A stretch of 64,000 bases of DNA, taken from the NCBI RefSeq assembly GCF_004795015.1, contig NZ_SSBI01000035.1, positions 20,944-84,943 on the forward strand. Direction: 5' to 3'. This document shows positions 7,509 to 14,555 of this stretch, piece by piece. This DNA comes from Streptomyces sp. A1277. GTDB lineage: Bacteria > Actinomycetota > Actinomycetes > Streptomycetales > Streptomycetaceae. Below the pieces are notes generated by a model. The model was given only the letters and a program-made list of their open reading frames with translations. It had not been told where the DNA came from and searched no databases. The stretch's first letter is position 1. Each line of letters starts with the position of its first letter. The translations under genes were made by a program, and so were the position numbers.

Positions 7509-8867
7509 TCAGACGGCGACCGGGACGCGCTCCGGCTCGGCGTCGCGCACCTCTGCGTCGTGCACCTCTGCGTCGTCGACCGGGGAGGCCGAGGCCGAGT
7601 TGTACGCGTCGTGGTCAAGGATCTTCTCGCGGGCCGCGACGATCACCGGGACGAGGGCCTGGCCGGCCACGTTGGTGGCGGTCCGCATCATGTCCAGGAT
7701 CGGGTCGATGGCCATCAGCAGGCCGACGCCCTCCAGCGGGAGGCCCAGGGTCGACAGGGTCAGCGTCAGCATGACCGTGGCGCCGGTCAGACCGGCGGTG
7801 GCCGCCGAACCGATGACCGAGACGAACGCGATCAGGATGTAGTCACCGACACCCAGCTGCACGTCGAAGATCTGCGCGATGAAGATCGCGGCGAGCGCCG
7901 GGTAGATCGCGGCGCAGCCGTCCATCTTGGTGGTGGCACCGAACGGGACGGAGAAGGAGGCGTACTCCTTCGGAACGCCCAGGCGCTCGGTGACCTTCTG
8001 GGTGACCGGCATGGTGCCGACCGAGGAGCGCGAGACGAAGGCCAGCTGGATCGCGGGCCAGGCGCCCTTGAAGAACTGGAGCGGGCTGACCTTGGCGACG
8101 GTGGCGAGCAGCAGCGGGTAGACGCCGAACAGCACCAGGGCGCAGCCGATGTAGACGTCGGCGGTGAAGGTGGCGTACTTGCCGATCAGGTCCCAGCCGT
8201 AGTCGGCGATGGCGTAGCCGATGAGGCCGACGGTGCCGAGCGGGGCGAGGCGGATGACCCACCACAGGGCCTTCTGGAGGAGTTCCAGGACGGCTTCGCT
8301 GAGGGTGAGGATCGGCTGCGCCTTCTCGCCGAGCTTGAGGGCGGCGATGCCGGCGACGGCGGCCATGAAGACGATCTGCAAAACGTTCAGCTCGGCGAAC
8401 GGCGTGATGACGTTGCTCGGAACGATGCCGGTCAGGAAGTCGAGCCAGGAGCCGGCGTGCTCGGGGAGCTTGCCGTCCTTCGGGGTGAGGCCGGTGCCGG
8501 AGCCCGGGTTGGTGATCAGGCCGATCGCGAGGCCGATGGCGACGGCGATCAGCGAGGTGATCATGAACCAGAGCACGGTGCGCCCGGCCAGCCGGGCGGC
8601 GTTGTTGACCTTGCGCAGGTTGGTGATCGACACCAGGATCGCGAAGAAGACGAGGGGCGCGACGGCCAGCTTCAGCAGCTGGACGAAGATGTGGCCGACC
8701 TTGTCGAGCGTGGTGTAGAGCCAGTCGATGTCCTGGCTGCGGGCGAGCCAGCCGAGCAGGACGCCGAGGACCAGACCGGCGACGATCTGGGCCCAGAACG
8801 GGACCTTCGGTATGCGGAAGCCGGAGCCGGCGGGCTTCTCGGCGGTGGACGCGGGGTTCGCGGACAC
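7509..8867 (-). CDS. DAACS-family dicarboxylate/amino acid:cation symporter, possibly cystine-type (TcyP-like)
   Basis: A membrane transporter of about 452 residues with the multi-helix DAACS fold. Family landmarks are SRSSVGTMPVT (hairpin loop 1 region), the NMDGT-equivalent TKMDGCAAIYPAL, and DPILDMMRTATNVAG near the C-terminus. The Asp that normally follows NVxG in glutamate/aspartate carriers is replaced (NVAGQA). This argues against a plain dicarboxylate or glutamate carrier and is compatible with cystine symporters such as TcyP. The ORF is open from ATG 8891, but GTG 8867 has GGAG eight bases upstream and is preferred. A Cys-rich leader peptide ORF and two hairpins precede it, implying control by cysteine supply. 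Substrate is inferred. Confidence 0.85.
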   Translation of the reverse strand: MSANPASTAEKPAGSGFRIPKVPFWAQIVAGLVLGVLLGWLARSQDIDWLYTTLDKVGHIFVQLLKLAVAPLVFFAILVSITNLRKVNNAARLAGRTVLWFMITSLIAVAIGLAIGLITNPGSGTGLTPKDGKLPEHAGSWLDFLTGIVPSNVITPFAELNVLQIVFMAAVAGIAALKLGEKAQPILTLSEAVLELLQKALWWVIRLAPLGTVGLIGYAIADYGWDLIGKYATFTADVYIGCALVLFGVYPLLLATVAKVSPLQFFKGAWPAIQLAFVSRSSVGTMPVTQKVTERLGVPKEYASFSVPFGATTKMDGCAAIYPALAAIFIAQIFDVQLGVGDYILIAFVSVIGSAATAGLTGATVMLTLTLSTLGLPLEGVGLLMAIDPILDMMRTATNVAGQALVPVIVAAREKILDHDAYNSASASPVDDAEVHDAEVRDAEPERVPVAV

Positions 8868-8930
8868 GGACACACTCCAGATGTGACGCATCGGGACGCA
8901 CGGGGACGGTGTGCGGAGGGGGACGGGGGT

Positions 8931-8958
8931 GCGGCGCCCGCGTCAGGGGCGGCGCCGC
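8931..8958 (-). promoter_or_regulatory. GC-rich hairpin between leader peptide and symporter (attenuator candidate)
   Basis: GCGGCGCC (8931-8938) and GGCGCCGC (8951-8958) form an 8-bp perfect stem with a 12-base loop. It sits 16 bases after the leader peptide stop and about 64 bases before the preferred symporter start. It is positioned to act as a terminator or translational switch coupled to leader translation. No U-tract is seen. Confidence 0.4.
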
Positions 8959-8973
8959 TGCATGGTGCCGGTT

Positions 8974-9081
8974 TCAGACGTTGCGGCAACAGACCGCGGA
9001 CATACAGCGGCAGAGGTCGACATGAAGGCGCGCCACGAGCGGGACGCTCGTGGCAGGTCGGAGGCGCACAACAGTCTTCAT
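8974..9081 (-). CDS. Putative Cys-rich regulatory leader peptide, 35 codons
   Basis: ATG at 9081 to TGA at 8974 encodes 35 residues. The C-terminal half reads ARLHVDLCRCMSAVCCRNV, with four Cys codons (two adjacent). The HVDLCR...SA..C pattern is that of the short putative leader peptides found upstream of sulfur-metabolism genes in Streptomyces. No ribosome binding site is seen. A TTGAGG-N17-TTAACG promoter on the same strand ends eight bases before the ATG, so the mRNA is probably leaderless and starts at or very near this codon. Codons 10-17 form a perfect hairpin (9032-9054). Ribosome stalling at the Cys codons when cysteine is scarce could alter the downstream fold and raise symporter expression. 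The ORF and Cys codons are seen; the mechanism is inferred. Confidence 0.65.
   Translation of the reverse strand: MKTVVRLRPATSVPLVARLHVDLCRCMSAVCCRNV
9032..9054 (-). promoter_or_regulatory. Hairpin within leader peptide ORF
   Basis: GCCACGAGC (9032-9040) and GCTCGTGGC (9046-9054) form a perfect 9-bp stem with a 5-base loop. It is encoded by codons 10-17 of the leader ORF, upstream of its Cys codons. A ribosome translating the leader would disrupt it. Confidence 0.6.
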
Positions 9082-9089
9082 GCCGAACA

Positions 9090-9131
9090 CGTTAACACTT
9101 GAACTTTGAGAACCTCAAAGGTCTCCTTTGA
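9090..9131 (-). promoter_or_regulatory. Leader promoter overlapping three-half-site operator
   Basis: On the minus strand, -35 TTGAGG (9118-9113), a 17-base spacer and -10 TTAACG (9095-9090) lead to the leader ATG at 9081. Overlapping the -35 are CTTTGA (9104-9109), TCAAAG (9115-9120) and CTTTGA (9126-9131), each separated by five bases. This gives an 11-bp period, about one helical turn, with overlapping palindromes TCAAAGGTCTCCTTTGA and CTTTGAGAACCTCAAAG. A dimeric or oligomeric regulator is likely; which one is not known. Confidence 0.55.
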
Positions 9132-9199
9132 TACGAAGCGGCGCCGCAAAAGCCCCTCGCGGCGGACCGGAATCCTCAACTCCGCCTGGAGCAGCGAAA

Positions 9200-9237
9200 A
9201 ACCCCAGTACAGGAGCGGGCGCTCCCGTGCCGGGGTT
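9200..9237 (-). terminator. Rho-independent terminator after DUF4229 gene
   Basis: An imperfect long stem (AACCCC...GGAGC, loop GGGC, GCTCC...GGGGTT) is followed on the minus strand by TTTTT. It lies 43 bases past the DUF4229 stop. Confidence 0.8.
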
Positions 9238-9279
9238 CGACGAGAAAAAGCGAGGGGTGTGAGGAAGCTTACGTTCCTC

Positions 9280-9576
9280 TTACTGGGTCACACCGTCCTC
9301 GCGCGTGCGGTTGGCCTCCAGGCGGGCCTTGGCACGGTCGACCGAGGAGACGATCTGCTCGGACATCTCGTCGCGCTGCTTGCGCAGCAGGACGTAACTG
9401 AGCGGCGCGGACAGCACCAGGGCGAGCAGGATGACCCAGACGACGTTGGACCCCCCGGCCCCGGACGGCACCAGCCCGAAGTTGACGGCGATGGCGGCGA
9501 CGACGAAGCAGCCGACGAAGATGCTGAGACGCATCGCGGTGTACCGGATCGTTGCGCTCGGCTTGGCAGCGGACAC
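9280..9576 (-). CDS. DUF4229 small membrane protein
   Basis: A 98-residue actinobacterial protein with two transmembrane helices (around RLSIFVGCFVVAAIAVNFGL and VVWVILLALVLSAPLSYVLL), then a charged cytoplasmic tail (RKQRDEMSEQIVSSVDRAKA) rich in Arg and Glu. This is the DUF4229 layout. GTG at 9576 is chosen because GAGAGGG lies six bases upstream; the frame is open further to 9657, but those residues do not look like the family. Its function is unknown. It stands as a single gene with its own terminator. Confidence 0.8.
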   Translation of the reverse strand: MSAAKPSATIRYTAMRLSIFVGCFVVAAIAVNFGLVPSGAGGSNVVWVILLALVLSAPLSYVLLRKQRDEMSEQIVSSVDRAKARLEANRTREDGVTQ

Positions 9577-9679
9577 AGCTGGCCCTCTCTCTACGTACGA
9601 CAGTCCTGCCCGACCAGTGAAGCATGCCCCGCAATCGAGCGATTCGCAGGGCTGCACCCTGAGGCGGCCCCTGGGGCGA

Positions 9680-10204
9680 TCAGCTCAGCGGCAGCAGCAT
9701 GATGATGTCGTCGCGGTCGTCGCCCTCGGCCACCCGGATCGCCCCCGGAACCCGCCCGACCTCCTTGTATCCGCAGGCCGCGTAGAAGCGGTCGGCGCCC
9801 GTGCCGCCCCGGCAGGTGAGCCGGATGGCCTCGATGCCCTCGGTCGCCCGGGCCGCGTCGGCGGCGGCCGCCATCAGGTCGCGGCCGTACCCGCGGCCCT
9901 GGTGGCGGGGGTGGACCATCACGGTGTAGGCCCACAGCCAGTGCGTCATCAGCCGGTGCGTGTTGCGGGCGAGGAAGGCGGTGGCGGCGATGGTGCCGTC
10001 CTCGTCGTGGCCGACGAGGAGCCGGGTGCGGCCCTCCTCGATGGCGACCAGGTGCTTGAGCAGCTCGGGCCGGACGTCCTCCACCGTCACGGGCGGTACG
10101 AAGCCCACGGCACCGCCCGCGTTGGACACATCGGCCCAGAGCGCGGCGATGCCGTCGCGCACGGACCGGTCGAACTTCGGATCCACCTCGAATGTAAGCG
10201 CCAT
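9680..10204 (-). CDS. GNAT-family N-acetyltransferase
   Basis: A 174-residue acetyltransferase fold protein. The acetyl-CoA-binding motif A is visible as VMVHPRHQGRGYGRDLM (R/Q-x-x-G-x-G/A), preceded by the beta-4 strand around HWLWAYTV. The C-terminal strand reads IRLTCRGGTGADRFYAACGY, typical of motif B. The substrate cannot be told from sequence. The ATG start at 10204 is well placed. It is a single gene between the mqnE terminator and the DUF4229 gene. Confidence 0.85.
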   Translation of the reverse strand: MALTFEVDPKFDRSVRDGIAALWADVSNAGGAVGFVPPVTVEDVRPELLKHLVAIEEGRTRLLVGHDEDGTIAATAFLARNTHRLMTHWLWAYTVMVHPRHQGRGYGRDLMAAAADAARATEGIEAIRLTCRGGTGADRFYAACGYKEVGRVPGAIRVAEGDDRDDIIMLLPLS

Positions 10205-10258
10205 AGCGGCAGATTAACTATTACCTTGCCGCCGACTCAACCGCCGTCCGGAACGCGA

Positions 10259-10293
10259 GAAAGCTCCGGCCGGGGACGGTGGCCGGAGCTTTC
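10259..10293 (-). terminator. Terminator of mqnE
   Basis: GAAAGCTCCGGCC (10259-10271) and its exact complement (10281-10293) form a 13-bp stem with a 9-base loop, 35 bases past the mqnE stop. It is symmetrical and could also work for the plus strand. Confidence 0.85.
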
Positions 10294-10328
10294 GTACGAG
10301 CAGCGCCGCGCGCGCGGCGGCGCCGGGG

Positions 10329-11507
10329 TCAGACCCGCATCGGCTGCGGCGACTCGCGCCGCTCCGCGTCCGGGCCCGGGTACTCGCGGATGATCTCGTA
10401 CCGGGTGTTGCGCTCGACGGGCCGGAAGCCGGCGTCGCGGATCAGGTCGAGCAGATCCTCGCGGCCGAGCTTGTTCGGCGTGCCGTAGTTGTCCGCGTCG
10501 TGCGTGATCTTGTACTCGACGACCGAGCCGTCCATGTCGTCCGCGCCGTGCTGGAGGGCGAGCTGGGCGGTCTGCACGCCGTGCATCACCCAGAACACCT
10601 TGACGTGCGGCACGTTGTCGAACAGCAGCCGGGAGACCGCGAAGGTCTTGAGCGCCTCGGCACCGGTCGCCATCGTCGTCCGCGCCTGGAGCTTGTTGCG
10701 GATCTTGCCGTCCTTCATGTCCACGAAGTCGTGCTGGTAGCGCAGCGGGATGAAGACCTGGAAGCCGCCGGTCTCGTCCTGGAGCTCACGCAGCCGCAGC
10801 ACGTGGTCGACGCGGTGCCGGGGCTCCTCGATGTGCCCGTACAGCATGGTCGCCGGGGTCTTGAGCCCCTTCTCGTGGGCCAGCCGGTGGATGCGCGACC
10901 AGTCCTCCCAGTGCGTGCGGTGGTCCACGATGTGCTGGCGGACCTCCCAGTCGAAGATCTCCGCGCCGCCGCCGGTCAGCGACTCCAGACCGGCCTCGAT
11001 CAGCTCGTCAAGGATCTCCGAGGCGGAGAGCTTGGAGATGGTCTCGAAGTGGTGGATCTCTGTCGCGGTGAACGCCTTGAGGGAGACCTGCGGCAGCGCT
11101 TCCTTCAGCGCGCTCAGCGAGCGCGGGTAGTAGCGCCACGGCAGGGAGGGGTGCAGCCCGTTGACGATGTGCAGCTCGGTGAGGTTCTCGCCCTCCATCG
11201 CCTTGGCGAGCTTCACCGCCTCCTCGATGCGCATCGTGTACGCGTCCTTCTCGCCCGGCTTGCGCTGGAAGGAGCAGTACGCGCACGAGGCGGTGCACAC
11301 GTTGGTCATGTTGAGGTGCCGGTTGACGTTGAAGTGGACGACGTCGCCGTTCTTGCGCGTACGCACCTCATGGGCCAGCCCGCCGAGCCACGCCAGGTCG
11401 TCGGACTCGTAGAGCGCGATCCCGTCCTCGCGGGTCAGCCGCTCACCGGCCCCGACCTTCTGCTCCAGCTCGCGCTTGAGTCCCGCGTCCACTAGGGCGC
11501 CTCCCAT
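10329..11507 (-). CDS. mqnE: Aminofutalosine synthase (menaquinone biosynthesis, radical SAM)
   Basis: A 392-residue radical SAM enzyme that joins 3-[(1-carboxyvinyl)oxy]benzoate to SAM-derived adenosine to make aminofutalosine, an early step of the futalosine menaquinone route. The [4Fe-4S] cysteines are in CTASCAYCSF (C-x3-C-x2-C), about residues 80-90. Other family blocks are LTELHIVNGLHPSLPWRYY and GHIEEPRHRVDHVLRL. ATG 11507 is used because GGAGAG precedes it; a longer in-frame GTG to 11582 overlaps the Lrp gene and lacks support. The Lrp/AsnC gene and ubiX-mqnP-ubiD genes for later steps lie upstream, so the region is a menaquinone locus. Confidence 0.93.
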   Translation of the reverse strand: MGGALVDAGLKRELEQKVGAGERLTREDGIALYESDDLAWLGGLAHEVRTRKNGDVVHFNVNRHLNMTNVCTASCAYCSFQRKPGEKDAYTMRIEEAVKLAKAMEGENLTELHIVNGLHPSLPWRYYPRSLSALKEALPQVSLKAFTATEIHHFETISKLSASEILDELIEAGLESLTGGGAEIFDWEVRQHIVDHRTHWEDWSRIHRLAHEKGLKTPATMLYGHIEEPRHRVDHVLRLRELQDETGGFQVFIPLRYQHDFVDMKDGKIRNKLQARTTMATGAEALKTFAVSRLLFDNVPHVKVFWVMHGVQTAQLALQHGADDMDGSVVEYKITHDADNYGTPNKLGREDLLDLIRDAGFRPVERNTRYEIIREYPGPDAERRESPQPMRV

Positions 11508-11542
11508 GTTTCTCTCCGTACCGGACCTGGCCCACCGTACGC

Positions 11543-11998
11543 CTAGCCCTCCTCGGGGAGCTCTCCGACCCGGTTCTCCCACTTGGTGGACAGCACGATC
11601 GTGGTACGGGTGCGCGAGACGCCCTTGGTGCCGCTCAGCCGGCGGATGGTCTTCTCCAGGCCGTCCACGTCACCAACGCGAACCTTGAGCATGTAGGAGT
11701 CGTCGCCCGCGATGAACCAGGCGTCCTCGATCTCCGCGAGGTCCTTCAGCCGGCGCGCCACGTCCTCGTGGTCGGCGGCGTCGGAGAGCGAGATGCCGAT
11801 CAGGGCGGTCACCCCGAGGCCGAGCGAGGCCGCGTCCACGGTGGCGCGGTAGCCGGTGATGACGCCTGCCGATTCCAGCCGGTTGATGCGGTCGGTGACG
11901 CTGGGCCCGGAGAGCCCGACGAGCCGTCCGAGCTCGGCGTACGAGGCCCTTCCGTTCTCCCGGAGGGCCTGGATGAGCTGCCTGTCCACCGCGTCCAT
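11543..11998 (-). CDS. Lrp/AsnC-family transcriptional regulator
   Basis: A 151-residue feast/famine regulator. The N-terminal HTH is clear (MDAVDRQLIQALRENGRASY, then LGRLVGLSGPSVTDRINRLE). The C-terminal RAM domain follows (LIGISLSDAADHEDVARRL, then FIAGDDSYMLKVRVGDVDGL). The frame is open to another ATG at 12016, but ATG 11998 has GGAAGG upstream and matches the usual family start. It sits between mqnE and a divergent small ORF. A perfect inverted repeat (12058-12077) about 60 bases upstream is a candidate autoregulatory operator. It may tune menaquinone genes or an amino acid pathway; this is open. Confidence 0.88.
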   Translation of the reverse strand: MDAVDRQLIQALRENGRASYAELGRLVGLSGPSVTDRINRLESAGVITGYRATVDAASLGLGVTALIGISLSDAADHEDVARRLKDLAEIEDAWFIAGDDSYMLKVRVGDVDGLEKTIRRLSGTKGVSRTRTTIVLSTKWENRVGELPEEG

Positions 11999-12057
11999 GT
12001 GACTGAGACCTTCCATTATTCAGCAGTATCGCAAGTCTACGTGTAGAATCTAAGGCG

Positions 12058-12077
12058 TGCAGGCATTGAAGCCTGCA
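12058..12077. promoter_or_regulatory. 20-bp inverted repeat between lrp and small ORF
   Basis: TGCAGGCATTGAAGCCTGCA has perfect 7-bp arms around a 6-base centre. It lies in the divergent region of the Lrp/AsnC gene and a small plus-strand ORF, where Lrp-family operators are expected. A -10-like TAGAAT is at 12044-12049 for the plus strand. Confidence 0.55.
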
Positions 12078-12130
12078 AATCTTCCCGCGTAATCAAAAAA
12101 TGCTTTCGAATCTTCAGGAGTGATAGCACC

Positions 12131-12265
12131 GTGTACACGATCGAGATGGCCTACGCCCGGATGCGCGAGCTGCAGGACCTGGCCAACCGCTCGCGTGCCC
12201 ACCAGCCCGCCGCCGCCCTCCGGGTCGACCGGACCCGCGGCCCGCGGACCCCCAAGAAGCGCTGA
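12131..12265 (+). CDS. Small basic protein of unknown function (44 aa)
   Basis: GTG at 12131 to TGA at 12265 encodes 44 residues: an acidic/amphipathic N-terminal helix (MAYARMRELQDLANRS) and a basic Pro/Arg-rich tail ending TPKKR. AGGAG lies about 11 bases upstream and third positions are G/C-rich as in real Streptomyces genes. It is convergent with ubiX (stop 12277). It matches no family I recognise. It could be a small regulator or a structural peptide. Confidence 0.5.
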   Translation: MYTIEMAYARMRELQDLANRSRAHQPAAALRVDRTRGPRTPKKR

Positions 12266-12276
12266 CCCCGCCCGGA

Positions 12277-12942
12277 TCAGCCCCCGGAGCCGCCACCGAG
12301 CTCCCCCTCCCAGCGGCGGTACAGCTGATGCGGCACCCCCGCCGCGTCCAGCACCCGCCCCGCGACGAAGTCCACCAGGTCCTGGATGTGCGTCGCCCCC
12401 GCGTAGAAACCCGGAGAGGCGGGCAGCACGACCGCGCCCGCCTCGTCCAGGGCCACCAGCTGCTTCAGCGTCTGCCCGTTCAACGGCGTCTCGCGGACCG
12501 CGACGACCAGCTTCCGCCGCTCCTTGAGCGTCACGCTCGCCGCCCGCTGCAACAGGTCCTTCGACAGCCCGAGCGCCACCCCCGCCACACACGCCGTCGA
12601 GGCCGGGACGATCAGCATCCCCTTGGCGGGGTACGACCCCGAGGACGGCCCCGCGGCCAGATCACCGGCCGCCCAGTGCCGTACGCCGGACACGTCCACA
12701 GCGAAGGTGTCCTGCTTCCCGTCCGCCCCCCGGGCCAGCCAGCCGGCCAGGTCCTCGCGCCAGTGCGCGTCGCGGAAGGCGATCCCGGTCTCGTCCAGCA
12801 GGGTCAGCCGCGAGGCGCGGCTCACGACCAGATCGACGCTCTCCCCCGCCGCCAGCAGCCCGCGCAGCACCGCGGCGGCGAAAGGGGTGCCCGAAGCGCC
12901 GGAAACCCCGACAATCCAAGGCATTCGCTGCTGCTGACTCAC
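12277..12942 (-). CDS. ubiX: UbiX-family flavin prenyltransferase
   Basis: A 221-residue enzyme that prenylates FMN to the prFMN cofactor used by UbiD decarboxylases. The FMN-binding start motif WIVGVSGASGTP and the downstream PASTACVAGVALGLSKDLL and LVVAVRETPLNG blocks are typical. GTG 12942 gives the usual short N-terminus (SQQQR then MPWIVG); the longer reading frame upstream is non-coding in character. Its client is almost certainly the UbiD-like decarboxylase at 14552-16009. With that enzyme and the UbiA-type prenyltransferase it handles the late steps of futalosine menaquinone synthesis. Confidence 0.9.
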   Translation of the reverse strand: MSQQQRMPWIVGVSGASGTPFAAAVLRGLLAAGESVDLVVSRASRLTLLDETGIAFRDAHWREDLAGWLARGADGKQDTFAVDVSGVRHWAAGDLAAGPSSGSYPAKGMLIVPASTACVAGVALGLSKDLLQRAASVTLKERRKLVVAVRETPLNGQTLKQLVALDEAGAVVLPASPGFYAGATHIQDLVDFVAGRVLDAAGVPHQLYRRWEGELGGGSGG

Positions 12943-13054
12943 TGAAGTCCGGGAATCCACGCCCCCGAGCCTACCGGCGCCCGACATCCGGAACTGTCCG
13001 AGGTGCCTGGTACGTTCCGACGGGTGAAGGACGGGTGAAAGGGGGGAGCCTGCC

Positions 13055-13648
13055 ATGGACGACGTACGGATGAGGACCGGCGACCGGGCCCTCATGGCCG
13101 GAGCGGCCATGCTGGGCTGGGTCGGGTTGCTCTGGGTCCTGGAGGCCATCGACCTCGCGACCGGCCACAGCCTCGACGACCACGGCATCAGCCCCCGCGA
13201 GCCCGGCGAACTGCTCGACCTCGTGCCCGCCGCGTTCCTCCACGACGGCTGGGCCCACGTCGCGTCGAACAGCGTCCCGCTGCTGGTCCTGGGCTTCATA
13301 GCCGCACTCGGCGGCCTGCGCCGCTTCGCCGGCGTGGTGCTCACCGTGATCCTGATCGGCGGCTTCGGCGTCTGGCTCACCGCCCCCGCGGGCACCGTCA
13401 CGCTCGGCGCGTCGGGCGTGGTCTTCGGCCTCTTCGGCTACCTGCTGGTCCGCGGCTTCGTGGACCGCCGCCCGCTCGACGTGGTCGTCGGCCTGGTCGT
13501 CGCCGCGGTGTACGGCTCGCTGCTCCAGGGCGTCCTGCCCACCGACCCGGGCGTCAGCTGGCAGGGCCACCTCTTCGGGCTGACAGGCGGGGTGGTGGCG
13601 GCCTTCGCGCTGCGCCGCCCCACCACCCCCCGCGCGCTCACACCGTGA
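13055..13648 (+). CDS. Rhomboid-family intramembrane serine protease
   Basis: A 197-residue integral membrane protein with about six helices. The catalytic Ser is in LGASGVVFGLFGYL (rhomboid GxSG) and the His in SWQGHLFGLTGG. The upstream helix carries HDGWAHVASNS, equivalent to the conserved HxxxxHxxxN region. It should cleave transmembrane substrates. It is a single gene on the plus strand inside the menaquinone block, and its stop overlaps the stop of the convergent prenyltransferase gene by 11 bases. The substrate is unknown; no functional link to menaquinone is evident. Confidence 0.85.
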   Translation: MDDVRMRTGDRALMAGAAMLGWVGLLWVLEAIDLATGHSLDDHGISPREPGELLDLVPAAFLHDGWAHVASNSVPLLVLGFIAALGGLRRFAGVVLTVILIGGFGVWLTAPAGTVTLGASGVVFGLFGYLLVRGFVDRRPLDVVVGLVVAAVYGSLLQGVLPTDPGVSWQGHLFGLTGGVVAAFALRRPTTPRALTP

Positions 13649-14555
13649 GGCCGCGCACCACCAGGTCCAGCAGCGCGCACACGAAGAGCGCTATGCCGAT
13701 GAAGCCGTTGACCGAGAAGAACGCCCGGTTCAGCCGGGACAGGTCGTGCGGCCGCACCACCCGGTGCTCGTACACGAAGGCCACCGCGACGATCGCCATG
13801 CCCGCCCAGTAGAACGCCCCGGCGTCCGTCGCCAGGCCGAACCAGACCAGCAGGCCCGTCGTCGCCACGTGGCAGACCCGCGCGCCCCACAGCGCGGCCG
13901 GGATGCCGAAGCGCGCCGGGAAGGAGAGCACCCCGTGCGCCCGGTCGGCCCGCACGTCCTGGCAGGCGAAGATCAGGTCGAAGCCGCCGATCCAGATCCC
14001 GACGGCGAGGCCCAGGATCACCGCGTCCCACGACCAGCTGCCCGTCACCGCCAGCCAGGCCCCGATGGGCCCGATGGCCTGCGCGAGCCCGAGGATCGCG
14101 TGCGGGAAGTTCGTGAACCGCTTGCCGTACGGGTAGACGACCATCGGGATCACGGCGACCGGCGCCAGCGCCAGGCACAGCGGGTTGAGCAGGGCCGCGG
14201 CCCCGAGGAACACGACGACGGCGACGAGCGCCCCCGTCCACGCCGACTTCACCGACACCGCACCGGTCACCAGCTCGCGGCTCGCGGTGCGCGGGTTGCG
14301 GGCGTCGATCTCGCGGTCGATGATCCGGTTCGCCGCCATCGCGAAGGTCCGCAGCCCGACCATGGCGAGCGTGACGAGCAGCAGCGTGCCCCAGTGGACG
14401 CTCTCGTCCACCCGGAACATCGCGGTCAGGGCGGCGATGTAGGCGAAGGGCAGCGCGAAGACCGAGTGCTCGATCATCACGAGCCTCAAAAAAGCCTTCA
14501 CCCTGCTGTTCGGTTGCGCGGGCCCCGGTCCCAGGGTCGCTTCGGCGGCGCTCAC
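13638..14555 (-). CDS. mqnP: UbiA-family prenyltransferase, menaquinone biosynthesis (MqnP)
   Basis: A 305-residue membrane enzyme expected to attach the polyprenyl chain to the 1,4-dihydroxy-6-naphthoate-derived ring. The first Asp-rich motif is in NRIIDREIDARNPRT and the second in DLIFACQDVRADRAHG, with eight or so hydrophobic helices between and after. The start is GTG 14555, overlapping the ubiD stop as GTGA, so translation is coupled. A longer upstream frame is a shadow of ubiD. The pairing with ubiD and nearby ubiX matches the known Streptomyces arrangement (remembered as SCO4490-4492). Confidence 0.88.
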   Translation of the reverse strand: MSAAEATLGPGPAQPNSRVKAFLRLVMIEHSVFALPFAYIAALTAMFRVDESVHWGTLLLVTLAMVGLRTFAMAANRIIDREIDARNPRTASRELVTGAVSVKSAWTGALVAVVVFLGAAALLNPLCLALAPVAVIPMVVYPYGKRFTNFPHAILGLAQAIGPIGAWLAVTGSWSWDAVILGLAVGIWIGGFDLIFACQDVRADRAHGVLSFPARFGIPAALWGARVCHVATTGLLVWFGLATDAGAFYWAGMAIVAVAFVYEHRVVRPHDLSRLNRAFFSVNGFIGIALFVCALLDLVVRGLTV

